Virus record (IMG/VR): IMGVR_UViG_3300022592_000004
Coordinates: 1 to 63,735 of that record
DNA from: a virus
Length of the DNA: 63,735 bases
Strand: one strand, 5' to 3'
The notes beneath the pieces were generated by a model. It did not search any database. It worked only from the letters and a program-made list of their open reading frames with translations, and had not been told where the DNA came from. Of this stretch, positions 15,512-22,241 are shown in pieces (position 1 is the first letter of the stretch; each line of letters starts with the position of its first letter). Made by a program: the position numbers and the translations under genes.

Positions 15512-15994
15512 ATGGCAGCCGAATATCAGAAGTCAGATCGTCTCAAAAACCTTGGCGAGGATTTGGTCGCCCTGAATCATCCGCATCTTTCCACGGCCAA
15601 GATAGCGTACCTCATGAAAGAGGCGCCCGAGGATTCCACCGGACCGAAGACGCCGGCGAGGCTCGGCAAGCATCCGAAGATGGCAAGCGCCAGGACAGTC
15701 CCGCCTCTCTACCGGGCCCTGTATCCCTACGACTTCATCATCGACGTCGACGAGGTCTACTGGGACATTCTGGACCTCGACCAGCAGAACGCGCTCATGG
15801 ACCACGAGCTCAGCTACTGTGCCATGGATGACAAGGGCTGGTACATCAAGGATCACGACGTTGAGGAGTTCATCGCGATCATTCAACGCCATGGATGCTG
15901 GAACAACAACCTCCAGGCTTTGAGAGACGCGTACCAGATGATCCTTCCGTTTGACCAGAAATCTGCTGACGCGCCGACCGGGCAGATCCAGTAA
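15512..15994 (+). CDS. Putative phage metallopeptidase, 160 aa
   Basis: Matches the phage putative-metallopeptidase family across its length: an N-terminal helix with hP-x-L-x-x-A-x-I, a GK-x-x-K/A segment, a DF-x-I-x-(I/V) strand, the helix LDQQNALMDHELSYC (His and Glu of the degenerate HE metal site, near residue 93), and a C-terminal HDVEEF-x-x-I-x-RHGCW. Likely a small zinc-dependent hydrolase of unknown target. The family is common in phage accessory regions. Confidence 0.75.
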   Translation: MAAEYQKSDRLKNLGEDLVALNHPHLSTAKIAYLMKEAPEDSTGPKTPARLGKHPKMASARTVPPLYRALYPYDFIIDVDEVYWDILDLDQQNALMDHELSYCAMDDKGWYIKDHDVEEFIAIIQRHGCWNNNLQALRDAYQMILPFDQKSADAPTGQIQ

Positions 15995-16003
15995 GGAGGA
16001 TAA

Positions 16004-16309
16004 ATGGCGGTCCAACAATGCCCGAAATGTGCCATCCTGCAGGATGTAAGCCGTAACATGTCTGGGAAACTTGCCGTTCCCGGTGATGTTTTCATCTGTC
16101 CGAGCTGTGGCGGAATTCTTTCCTTTACGCTCACCCTCTCCGTCAGAAGCTTCACCTCGGAGGAGATTCGCCGCCTCGAGGCAGATGACCCGATGACCTA
16201 TGCGCACATAAAAGACAAATCGGATCAGGCTCTCGACGAAGCCACCAAACCGGAACGGCAATCGAGAAATACCGCAGATGCCAGACGAGGGGTGAGAAAT
16301 GCTACCTGA
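16004..16309 (+). CDS. Zinc-ribbon protein, 101 aa
   Basis: CPKC at residues 6-9 and CPSC near 34-37 form a classic zinc ribbon, followed by a beta strand and a long polar helix and tail. AAGGAGG sits upstream of ATG 16004. Function unknown. Confidence 0.6.
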   Translation: MAVQQCPKCAILQDVSRNMSGKLAVPGDVFICPSCGGILSFTLTLSVRSFTSEEIRRLEADDPMTYAHIKDKSDQALDEATKPERQSRNTADARRGVRNAT

Positions 16310-16910
16310 ATCCGGGCCGCCGTGGGAGCTCTATCACAGACTATGGACCACCGCAGTTGGAACAGAGGGTTACGATAAACGAGGTTGGCAACTTCTTGGG
16401 GAACTGCTCTTCAGGTTCCAGTCATATAGTCTAATCCAGGAGATCAAGGGTCACCTGGAAGAAGTAGAGAGGAGGGCCAGAGATGCCAAGCGAGGAAAGA
16501 TGGGTAATACCCAGAAAGAGGATCCCAACGCATGCGTTCAAGATGGTGTGGCCGGCGGCAGTCCTTTGGCTTTACCTGGATCGATACCATGCGCCGGCGT
16601 GGCTGATGGGAGTTCTGGGAACACTGGTGGGGATGACGTTCGTGGGACTCCTGACGCAAATGTTCCGAGAAAGGAGCAGGGAGATCCTGTTCAGGCCGGA
16701 CAGTCAGGAGGAGATCCAGGGTCGGCGCTTCCCGGATTCTTGGAAGAAAAACAAGATCAGCACGTAACCCACGGGGGATGCATGCACTTGGTGCTTGACA
16801 AGGTGGTCCAGAACCTGGATGGGATCGTGAGATACCGTTGCTATATCTGCGGGTCGCTGTTCACAATCCAGCCCTCCTCGCCGATCACGGAGGCTGAGCA
16901 CCATGGCTGA
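16299..16910 (+). CDS. Hypothetical protein with C-terminal Cys site, 203 aa
   Basis: The N-terminal 65 residues (helical) and the last 45 (CMH...RYRCYICGSLF, a zinc ribbon) look like genuine protein, but the middle 90 residues are low-complexity Gly/Asp/Pro/Ser. That middle section overlaps a well-formed membrane-protein frame at 16483. The gene may be two separate genes joined by an open frame, or one gene with another embedded in it. Confidence 0.5.
   Translation: MLPESGPPWELYHRLWTTAVGTEGYDKRGWQLLGELLFRFQSYSLIQEIKGHLEEVERRARDAKRGKMGNTQKEDPNACVQDGVAGGSPLALPGSIPCAGVADGSSGNTGGDDVRGTPDANVPRKEQGDPVQAGQSGGDPGSALPGFLEEKQDQHVTHGGCMHLVLDKVVQNLDGIVRYRCYICGSLFTIQPSSPITEAEHHG
16483..16767 (+). CDS. 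Two-span membrane protein embedded in another frame, 94 aa
   Basis: ATG 16483 has GAGGAGGG eight bases upstream, one of the best ribosome binding sites in the block. Residues 22-40 and 42-62 are hydrophobic segments separated by a short turn, with a basic and acidic soluble tail. It lies entirely inside the frame at 16299. Size and topology would allow a holin, but no lysis genes surround it. Confidence 0.6.
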   Translation: MPSEERWVIPRKRIPTHAFKMVWPAAVLWLYLDRYHAPAWLMGVLGTLVGMTFVGLLTQMFRERSREILFRPDSQEEIQGRRFPDSWKKNKIST

Positions 16911-17172
16911 CTGGATGCCGGTTTACGCGAGTTCAAATGTCATCGCGATTCGCTACCACGAGCCCAGCAGGGAGTGCTTCGTGAAGTTCACGGACGGCAC
17001 CGTCTACGTTTATGAGGACGTCCCCAAGGAAGTGTGGGATGATCTCGTACATGCTGGATCCAAGGGCCGCTACGTCAACATCGTGCTGAAGCGCGGCTAC
17101 AAATATCATCGCGCCACGGATGCACCGCAGAAGGAGCCGGATAGTGGGAGTGAAACTGGCGGTATCGGCTGA
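16903..17172 (+). CDS. KTSC-domain protein, 89 aa
   Basis: SSNVIAIRY, then FTDGTVYVYEDVPKEVWDDLVHAGSKGRYVNIVLK, matches the KTSC domain, a short beta-rich domain named for a related lysyl-tRNA synthetase C-terminus and common in phages. Residues 8-68 cover it. The role in phages is unknown. Overlaps both neighbours. Confidence 0.75.
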   Translation: MADWMPVYASSNVIAIRYHEPSRECFVKFTDGTVYVYEDVPKEVWDDLVHAGSKGRYVNIVLKRGYKYHRATDAPQKEPDSGSETGGIG

Positions 17173-17392
17173 AGAGATCGATGCGGTCAATGAGGTTCTC
17201 CACAACTTCGAAAGAGAGCTGGGAGAGACTGCAGCCGGCAAGATACGACTTCTTGGGATTCTGTTGGGCGTTCCCAATCCGGAAGGATCCTATGGGGTGC
17301 TCGCAGTCAAATCCAACCGCATGAATGACGAGGAATTCACCAACATTGTCAGGGGAACCGGGGAATGGATGTTCCAGAAGTCAGTCCAGTAA
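17144..17392 (+). CDS. Hypothetical protein, 82 aa
   Basis: Start set at GTG 17144, with AAGGAG upstream, rather than the ATG at 17120. Mixed alpha/beta, no Cys, no membrane segment. No family recognised. Confidence 0.5.
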   Translation: MGVKLAVSAEEIDAVNEVLHNFERELGETAAGKIRLLGILLGVPNPEGSYGVLAVKSNRMNDEEFTNIVRGTGEWMFQKSVQ

Positions 17393-17430
17393 GAGTTTCC
17401 ACGTATGCCTGTCCCACTGGAGGAACCGAT

Positions 17431-17715
17431 ATGGTTGTGCACATCGAGGATTCCCTGTTTCGTGAGCAGAGCGTGGCAATTAGGCTTGTTGAAGAGGCCG
17501 TGCGTGAGGTTGTCAAACGCTGGGTCGATGAGAACTATACCGAGGTCGTGAAGGGAATGGATCAGCAGGCGATCGCAAATCTTGCTGTGGCCGATGCTGC
17601 CGCTGCTGTCGGCAAGGCAATTAGGGAGAAAATCCCAGACAAAGTTCTCCACGTCGAAGGGCCCGGCGCGGTATACCAACGTGGGATCTTGGGAGGTCTG
17701 AGAAAGATTCGATGA
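17431..17715 (+). CDS. Hypothetical helical protein, 94 aa
   Basis: Start set at ATG 17431, preceded by GGAGGA; the frame is open from 17365. Largely amphipathic helix with an Ala-rich section (IANLAVADAAAAVGKAI). No known motif. Overlaps the next gene. Confidence 0.5.
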   Translation: MVVHIEDSLFREQSVAIRLVEEAVREVVKRWVDENYTEVVKGMDQQAIANLAVADAAAAVGKAIREKIPDKVLHVEGPGAVYQRGILGGLRKIR

Positions 17716-18029
17716 GCGACACCGTACCTCCACTGTCAGATGCAACACCTCCGTTCCCCCAATGCCCGGATTGCGGCCTGGAGTTTCAACCAGGGCATCT
17801 GTGTAAGGAAAGCATGATCGAGGAGATCTCGAGGATGCGTGCCGCCTTCCAGATCTCCGTGGGTACACTCGCCCGGGTCAGAAACGCAACCATGATGTGG
17901 CGCCGCGGGCAGGAAACTGAAAAGCTGCGCGAGGTGTCGTTGATGGTGAAAAAGGCGCTCGCCGATATCGAGGAACTGATCTGCAAGGAACAGAAAGGCA
18001 AGATACTCCCGGATGATCTTAGTCTTTAA
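17712..18029 (+). CDS. Zinc-knuckle plus coiled-coil protein, 105 aa
   Basis: CPDC near residue 18 and H29/C31 form a small C-C-H-C site, followed by a long amphipathic helix (35-95). ATG 17712 overlaps the previous stop. No family recognised. Confidence 0.55.
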   Translation: MSDTVPPLSDATPPFPQCPDCGLEFQPGHLCKESMIEEISRMRAAFQISVGTLARVRNATMMWRRGQETEKLREVSLMVKKALADIEELICKEQKGKILPDDLSL

Positions 18030-18062
18030 GTTTGTGGTTGTTGGTCAGATAAAGGAGAAGTG

Positions 18063-18461
18063 ATGGCAAAGACAGTTCCAAGTTTCGGCACAATCCACGC
18101 GGCTACCAGGATCGGATACAAATGGGCCCCCGATTTGCGGCTCTTTGTTCGCGTCACCCAGGTTGGCGCGTTTTATAAAGTTGAGATCCAGCCTCCAACC
18201 TTCGATGCCCGGATAGGGGTCCAGGTTGTGACAGTCGGCGATGCGGTCACGCATGCCAGTAGAGTCTCTCTTTGGCACGGCCAGGAGGGGATTCTCGGGT
18301 ACATGCCGGTGCTCAATAAATACATGGGGAAATCGACGCCGCACACCTTCTATATGGACGACGACGGTTTGGAACTCCCGCCGGAGATAGGCGGAGCTGC
18401 CGACCGGAAAACGGCTCCGATCGCCGACCTCAAGATCGCGGAGCCTCCCAAGGAGAACTGA
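18063..18461 (+). CDS. Hypothetical protein, 132 aa
   Basis: ATG 18063 after GGAGAAG; a GTG at 18060 is an alternative. Predicted beta-rich with several aromatic residues. No recognised domain. The adjacent gene starts one base after its stop. Confidence 0.5.
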   Translation: MAKTVPSFGTIHAATRIGYKWAPDLRLFVRVTQVGAFYKVEIQPPTFDARIGVQVVTVGDAVTHASRVSLWHGQEGILGYMPVLNKYMGKSTPHTFYMDDDGLELPPEIGGAADRKTAPIADLKIAEPPKEN

Positions 18462-18462
18462 C

Positions 18463-18675
18463 ATGTCCTGCTGCGGCCAGGCGCGACGCGCCGTATCCCT
18501 ACACAACAGATACGTGACCTATGTCCATCTCACTACCGGGAAGCTCTCCGTCCATGGAGGCGTGACCGGAAGCACCTACGTGTTTGACGGCCCCGGCGCC
18601 AGAGTGAGGATTGATATACGAGACGAGTCTGGCATTGTCCACCTCCTTTCGACGGCTCTCAAGAAGGTAGACTAA
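18463..18675 (+). CDS. Small Cys-starting protein, 70 aa
   Basis: Begins MSCCGQARR, then a beta-rich core (YVTYVHLTTGKLSVHG, TYVFDGPGARVRIDI). ATG 18463 follows AAGGAGAAC. It resembles small phage proteins with an N-terminal CCG motif whose function is not known. It closes a transcription unit before a 110-bp gap. Confidence 0.55.
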   Translation: MSCCGQARRAVSLHNRYVTYVHLTTGKLSVHGGVTGSTYVFDGPGARVRIDIRDESGIVHLLSTALKKVD

Positions 18676-18686
18676 ATAACTTTCTG

Positions 18687-18787
18687 TTGACAAGGTTACT
18701 CTACTGTGACAGCATAGAGCAGTCGTCGCCTGCGTGGGCGTGGGCGTGGATTGAAACAAACAAACAAGCAAACAAACGGGAAAGCGT
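18687..18787 (+). promoter_or_regulatory. Leader region with TTGACA and low-complexity repeats
   Basis: The 112-bp gap holds a perfect TTGACA at 18687, but no good -10 at normal spacing (GCATAG lies 19 bp downstream). It then has a GCGTGG-type triple repeat and an AAAC/AAAG-rich tract (18750-18779) that could keep the ribosome binding site unstructured. A promoter is likely in this gap, but the exact hexamers are uncertain. Confidence 0.3.
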
Positions 18788-19018
18788 ATGCAAGTAAGTT
18801 TTCGCTTCAACAGCCGCCGCGTTCAGATTGTCCTCGAGCCGACGAACCTGATCGACGAGTCCAATCTGGCAACCGCGTGCATGTTCGGCTCTAAACCAAT
18901 GGGAATCAAACTGGGCTCCGGGAAAGAGGTCATCATCGAATCGGAGCTGATCGCCGGGGAAAATGAGAAAGATAAGGAAACCAGGGCCACCCAACGCGGA
19001 CAAGACGCACTGTCCTAA
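18788..19018 (+). CDS. Hypothetical protein, 76 aa
   Basis: ATG 18788 with GGGAAAG upstream. Beta-rich first half, polar C-terminus. Its last 56 bases overlap the next gene in another frame, so the C-terminal tail (ETRATQRGQDALS) may be dispensable. No family recognised. Confidence 0.5.
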   Translation: MQVSFRFNSRRVQIVLEPTNLIDESNLATACMFGSKPMGIKLGSGKEVIIESELIAGENEKDKETRATQRGQDALS

Positions 19019-19199
19019 AGGGCATGCCTACGAGGGAGACAATGTTCTCACGTATGCCTCGAAGACTGGACAGGTCAGGAGGGTCTGTCGCACGTGCGCC
19101 CTAAAAAAAGCGCGGCAGTATTACAAAACGATCAAAAAAGCCAAACATCCGCGGAAGCCTGGCAGGCCTCGCAAGGATGTATTGAAAAAGAGAGGATAG
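18963..19199 (+). CDS. Zinc-finger DNA-binding-like protein, 78 aa
   Basis: CPKGHAYEGDNV, then VRRVCRTC, gives the C-x3-H / C-x2-C zinc knuckle common in small phage HNH-associated and AP2-like DNA-binding proteins. The rest is a strongly basic tail (KKAKHPRKPGRPRK, AT-hook-like). Likely nucleic-acid binding. Confidence 0.65.
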   Translation: MRKIRKPGPPNADKTHCPKGHAYEGDNVLTYASKTGQVRRVCRTCALKKARQYYKTIKKAKHPRKPGRPRKDVLKKRG

Positions 19200-19201
19200 C
19201 C

Positions 19202-19633
19202 ATGCGAAGTTTCCACGCCATAGAGCCCGATCATTTGTTTGTTTTCCACACGAGGCGGGATATGCCTCCCCGGAAGGGCGAGATCGGCAATGATGTCAAG
19301 CTGCGCGGATCCAGGGCAGCGACCGTAGTGATCGTGATCTGGGGGAATGAGATGGCCTACGGAATTGCGAGGTGCCAGTGGTGTCTGTCGTTCAATCGCA
19401 AGCTGGCTCGGGAAGTCGCGATCGGGAGAGCTAAGCAGGTTCTGGGGGCATCGGCCTGCGCGGTGGATTGGCTCAAGCAGGGGTTGCGTCCATTCGATAC
19501 GGAGATCAAGGATCCGAAGGCGGTCTTCCAGGTAGCCAGGAAGTTCGCCATAGATCTTGTGAGCCGGATCAGTCTTCGAGCCGATCAGGAAGGCTATTCG
19601 GAGGCAGACGCAGATTTTTGCTTGACAGGGTAA
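19202..19633 (+). CDS. Hypothetical protein, 143 aa
   Basis: Start ATG 19202, two bases after the preceding stop, instead of the longer frame from 19094. A CQWC pair near residue 60 and a helical C-terminal half. Its 3' end contains the TTGACA of the next promoter. No family recognised. Confidence 0.55.
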   Translation: MRSFHAIEPDHLFVFHTRRDMPPRKGEIGNDVKLRGSRAATVVIVIWGNEMAYGIARCQWCLSFNRKLAREVAIGRAKQVLGASACAVDWLKQGLRPFDTEIKDPKAVFQVARKFAIDLVSRISLRADQEGYSEADADFCLTG

Positions 19634-19650
19634 AAACCGGCGCATAGAGT
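19622..19650 (+). promoter_or_regulatory. Sigma70-type promoter ahead of the RNA island
   Basis: TTGACA (six of six), 17-bp spacer, TAGAGT (four of six). The expected start is near 19657, 13 bases before ATG 19670. This promoter could drive the HTH-like gene and read through into the Y RNA/tRNA cluster that begins at 20094. Confidence 0.6.
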
Positions 19651-19669
19651 AAGGCGCGAGGGTATCTAT

Positions 19670-20089
19670 ATGGACACCGTTCTGGGATCGGAAATGACGA
19701 CAAAACTGGCGGCGATCAGGTATGAACTAAACCTGAAATGCGGCAAGGTCGAATCGTTGATTGCCGAGATTGACAAGGTTCTCGGGAACGGATCAGAGGA
19801 AACCCAAACACCTACCTCAATTCCCGGTAGCCCATTTCAGGCCGCCGTCGAGCCCGGTCGGACACATTCTAAGCGGGACAGCATCATTCAGCAGGCGCTG
19901 CGTCAATTGCAGCGCGGACCATACGGCACCCGAGACCTGCTCAACGCACTCGCCCAAGAAGGTTATCCGATCAAGGGAAAGCGCCCGATACAAACCCTCT
20001 ACGGCATTCTTCACAAGGACATGAAGAGCGCCAAGCCGAGGGTGAAGCGCTCCAAAGATGGGCTCTGGCAGGAAATCAGAAATAATTAA
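19670..20089 (+). CDS. Possible winged-helix protein, 139 aa
   Basis: N-terminal 45 residues form a coiled-coil-like helix. Residues 65-135 (DSIIQQALRQLQ, TRDLLNALAQEGYPIKG, PIQTLYGILHK, then DGLWQE) have the spacing of a HARE-type winged helix, which binds DNA or RNA. It starts 13 bases after the predicted transcript start and ends five bases before the first Y RNA, so it is a candidate regulator or partner of the RNA island. Function is inferred from fold only. Confidence 0.6.
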   Translation: MDTVLGSEMTTKLAAIRYELNLKCGKVESLIAEIDKVLGNGSEETQTPTSIPGSPFQAAVEPGRTHSKRDSIIQQALRQLQRGPYGTRDLLNALAQEGYPIKGKRPIQTLYGILHKDMKSAKPRVKRSKDGLWQEIRNN

Positions 20090-20093
20090 GATC

Positions 20094-20222
20094 GTTCCCT
20101 GGCACTGAACAGCTTACATGTTAGCTCATTTGGTAGAGCAACAGCTTTTCAAGCTGTGTGTGACCAGTTCGATTCTGGTACATATCCCCGAAAGGGGAAA
20201 CGCTGATCGACTTCCAGGGAAC
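20094..20222 (+). ncRNA. Y RNA-like RNA 1 with tRNA-Glu-like module in normal order
   Basis: A 9-bp terminal helix (20094-20102 with 20214-20222), an internal loop of CACU opposite GACUU, an inner helix with one A-A mismatch (GAACAGC with GCUGAUC), then UUACAUG. Inside is an unpermuted tRNA-like body: D arm 20123-20139, anticodon arm 20141-20157 with UUC at 20148-20150, and a consensus T arm to 20179. The acceptor is only a partial helix (AUGU/ACAU), followed by an extra CCCC/GGGG hairpin. Unlikely to be charged as a tRNA. Confidence 0.75.
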
Positions 20223-20231
20223 ATAAAGTTT

Positions 20232-20319
20232 GGAGGAATGGCCGAGGGGTTGAAGGCGATGGTCCTGAAAACCATTATGGGGTGACTCATCGTGGGTTCA
20301 AATCCTACTTCCTCCGCCA
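20232..20319 (+). tRNA. tRNA-Ser(UGA)
   Basis: Complete class II cloverleaf: 7-bp acceptor (GGAGGAA/TTCCTCC), short D arm, 5-bp anticodon stem with loop CCTGAAA (anticodon TGA), long variable arm, T arm GTGGG-TTCAAAT-CCTAC, discriminator G and an encoded CCA. It lies between Y RNA 1 and Y RNA 2 and is the only ordinary tRNA inside the Y array. Confidence 0.95.
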
Positions 20320-20321
20320 AT

Positions 20322-20451
20322 CTTGGCGTCTACTGGAGTGCTTACATGGACTTGTAATCCAGAGGTTGGGAGTTCGAGTCTCTCACGGGACCTCGGTTCC
20401 GTTAGCTCAATTGGTAGAGCGCTTAGTTTAGCGCTCCGACTTGGCGCCAAG
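20322..20451 (+). ncRNA. Y RNA-like RNA 2 with permuted tRNA-Thr(UGU) body
   Basis: Outer helix CTTGGCGTC/GGCGCCAAG, loop UACU/GACUU, inner helix GGAGTGC/GCGCTCC, then UUACAUG. Between them the tRNA parts come in the order anticodon arm (UGU at 20353-20355), T arm (20368-20384), acceptor 3' strand ACGGGAC (20385-20391), CTCG loop, acceptor 5' strand GTTCCGT (20396-20402), D arm (GCTC...GAGC). The acceptor strands pair over all 7 bp. The chain break is between D arm and anticodon arm, and the acceptor end is closed by a tetraloop. Confidence 0.8.
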
Positions 20452-20468
20452 TAAATTCGAGGGTAAAC

Positions 20469-21044
20469 ATGGGCAGTGACGATCGTTTCTACCTGATGGA
20501 GATGCGCAACCGGCCGGTGAAGTATGGGGACATCGGATCGCTGATCAAGATCTGCGGGCTGGTGATCGGCGGCGCCGGAGAAGACAAAGCAATATTGATG
20601 CTCCCCGGCATGGACGCCCCAGCCGGCATATATCCCTCGAGGACCAAGGTATTGGAGTTGACCGTTGAGGAGTGGAGCGATTTCATCCGGAGATCCGACG
20701 ACCCCGAGATCCTGGTTGGGCCGGCAAGGATCTTCCAGCGCAAGGTGCGCTATGAGATCTCCGGCGCCATCCAGCAGAAGGTGTGGGCCGCGGATGGCTT
20801 TCAGTGCAGTTATTGTGGCGTTCGCATGGGGAATGCTCTCTTGACGATCGACCATTTCATTCCGCTCGAGCTGGGCGGAAAGAACGACGTGACGAACTAT
20901 CTGACGGCGTGCAAGAGATGCAACAAAGACAAGGGGTCACAGGATCCCTTTTTCTGGATCAAAGGGATGCAGGAAAAGCATCCTCTTAATTGCACGACCT
21001 ATGAAGTGTTCCTGGAATATCTGGAGCGCAGGATTGTGAAATGA
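20469..21044 (+). CDS. HNH endonuclease
   Basis: 191 residues. CSYC near 115, then ILTIDHFIPLELGG-style HNH core (DHF at about 128) and CKRCNKDKG, are the two zinc-binding CxxC pairs and catalytic His of a C-type HNH nuclease. The N-terminal 100 residues are a separate domain, probably for DNA recognition. It sits between Y RNAs 2 and 3, five bases from the latter, as expected of a mobile gene lodged in an RNA cluster. Confidence 0.85.
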   Translation: MGSDDRFYLMEMRNRPVKYGDIGSLIKICGLVIGGAGEDKAILMLPGMDAPAGIYPSRTKVLELTVEEWSDFIRRSDDPEILVGPARIFQRKVRYEISGAIQQKVWAADGFQCSYCGVRMGNALLTIDHFIPLELGGKNDVTNYLTACKRCNKDKGSQDPFFWIKGMQEKHPLNCTTYEVFLEYLERRIVK

Positions 21045-21049
21045 GAGAT

Positions 21050-21208
21050 TTGGCTGTTACTGGATAGCTTACATGTCTGTGGGACCGGCGTTCCCGAAAG
21101 GGAGCATGAAGGTGAAAATCCTTCTCCCCCTGCCAACCTTTTACAGTATGGGGGGATGGCGGAACTATCATACGCACCGAAAAAGTTAGCTGACCGACTT
21201 ACAGCCAA
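21050..21208 (+). ncRNA. Y RNA-like RNA 3 with permuted tRNA-Leu-like body and CCA
   Basis: Outer helix TTGGCTGT/ACAGCCAA, loop UACU/GACUU, inner helix with one mismatch, then UUACAUG. The 3' half comes first: a strand that can pair as one side of an anticodon stem, a long variable arm with GAAA loop, T arm 21108-21124, acceptor TCCCCCT, G, CCA (21133-21135). After a 14-base linker the 5' half follows: acceptor GGGGGGA (21150-21156) and a Leu-type D arm. The acceptor pairs over 7 bp (one G-U). Here the Y helix replaces the anticodon loop. Confidence 0.8.
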
Positions 21209-21218
21209 GATTGGTAAG

Positions 21219-21842
21219 ATGAAAATGAGAGTCTTTCTGGATGTCGGCGCACACATAGGGCAAACCCTCGAAGAGGTGATCAAGGAGGAATGGGGGTTTG
21301 ACCTTATCTACTCCTTTGAGCCCATGCCGGGGGAGTTTGCGAAGCTATCCGAAAAGTTCGGAAAACTTCGAAATGTCAGGCTGTTTAACTATGGGCTCCT
21401 GGACAGGACGGAAGAACTGCCGATGTATGGGGCCAACGACGGCATGGAGGCGACAGTCCTGCCGGACATGTCCACGATCCACCACCCGGAAAAGGTCACT
21501 ATGTGCCGCTTTGTCGAGGCGAGAGCCTTTATTGACTCGATCCCGCAGGAAGAGGGGATCATCCTAAAGTTGAACTGCGAGGGATCCGAGGTCGCGATTC
21601 TCGACAACCTGATCGACACGGGAAGGATCGGTCGCATTTTCTATGCCATGATAGACCCCGACTATCGGCACATGCCCCGCGGGATGGAGGAGATTCATCG
21701 TGTCCTGGATCGGTTAAAGGACGTGGGTTTTGATCGCTATTTTATGTGCGATGAGGTGATGATCGGTCCGACTCACCAAGAGAGGACGGCAAATTGGCTT
21801 AGAAAGATACCTTGGCCTGTTACTGGGAAAGGGTACATGTGA
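21219..21842 (+). CDS. FkbM-type methyltransferase
   Basis: 207 residues from ATG 21219, chosen because the longer frame runs back through Y RNA 3. VFLDVGAHIGQT is the AdoMet-binding motif I; YSFEPMPGEF (acidic loop after strand 2) and ILKLNCEGSEVAILDNL are the FkbM signature strands. FkbM enzymes usually O-methylate sugars or natural products; the substrate here is unknown. Its last ten codons lie inside the 5' strand of Y RNA 4, and the stop is within UACAUGUGA. Confidence 0.75.
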   Translation: MKMRVFLDVGAHIGQTLEEVIKEEWGFDLIYSFEPMPGEFAKLSEKFGKLRNVRLFNYGLLDRTEELPMYGANDGMEATVLPDMSTIHHPEKVTMCRFVEARAFIDSIPQEEGIILKLNCEGSEVAILDNLIDTGRIGRIFYAMIDPDYRHMPRGMEEIHRVLDRLKDVGFDRYFMCDEVMIGPTHQERTANWLRKIPWPVTGKGYM

Positions 21843-21936
21843 AGCGGATCGCATCCGCCCCCCTCCACAAAAGCACAGTATGGGGGGGCTCCCAGGTGGG
21901 AGACGCAATGAAACCTTTCGACGACTTACAGGCCAG
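21812..21936 (+). ncRNA. Y RNA-like RNA 4, YrlA-type with T and D arms only
   Basis: Outer helix TGGCCTGT/ACAGGCCA, loop UACU/GACGACUU, inner helix GAAAGG/CCTTTC, then GUACAUG. Inside: a T-arm-like hairpin (21844-21858), a C-run with U and CCA (21865-21867), a linker ending ACAGUAU, a G-run that pairs with the C-run, and a tight D-arm-like hairpin (21889-21902). There is no anticodon arm. This order, Ro stem-T arm-closed acceptor-D arm-Ro stem, is that of bacterial YrlA RNAs. Confidence 0.75.
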
Positions 21937-21943
21937 AGAGATT

Positions 21944-22086
21944 CTGGCTGCACACTGATAAAGGATACATGTTAATAAAGGTTCGAGTCCTTTATCCCCC
22001 ACATCTATGGGGGATTGGCCGAATGGTATAGGCGACAGACTTAAAATCTGTTTAACAGCAAAAACCTTTATCGACTTTGCAGCCAG
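21944..22086 (+). ncRNA. Y RNA-like RNA 5 with permuted tRNA-Leu(UAA) body
   Basis: Outer 9-bp helix CTGGCTGCA/TGCAGCCAG, loop CACU/GACUU, inner 8-bp helix GATAAAGG/CCTTTATC, then AUACAUG. Order inside: T arm (21977-21993), acceptor 3' strand ATCCCCC, discriminator A, linker, acceptor 5' strand GGGGGAT (22009-22015; 7-bp perfect pair), D arm, anticodon arm with loop CTTAAAA (UAA at 22042-22044), start of a variable arm. The chain break lies in the variable arm. The T stem repeats the inner-helix sequence, allowing alternative pairing. Confidence 0.8.
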
Positions 22087-22093
22087 GTAGAAT

Positions 22094-22234
22094 TTGGCCT
22101 GTCACGCCATGGGGCGTTACATGACTGGCTCCGGAAGGCCCGCGTCGCGGGGGCCTGCCAGTCTCCGCGACACAGGAGCAATCCTGGCTGGCTTCGGTCG
22201 GGCATTCGTAAAGCACATGCGACTTACAGGCCAA
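22094..22234 (+). ncRNA. Y RNA-like RNA 6 with non-tRNA insert
   Basis: Outer 9-bp helix TTGGCCTGT/ACAGGCCAA (almost identical to that of RNA 4), loop CAC/GACUU, an imperfect inner helix, then GUUACAUG. The insert folds as a long GC-rich hairpin (22124-22162) plus smaller hairpins and shows no T-loop or acceptor. It may be a non-tRNA effector domain, as in simpler bacterial Y RNAs. Confidence 0.65.
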
Positions 22235-22241
22235 GAAATTA

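Noticed and set aside
21156-21218. Longer FkbM start upstream of 21219
   Set aside because: The upstream codons fall in the 5' half of the permuted tRNA and terminal helix of RNA 3.
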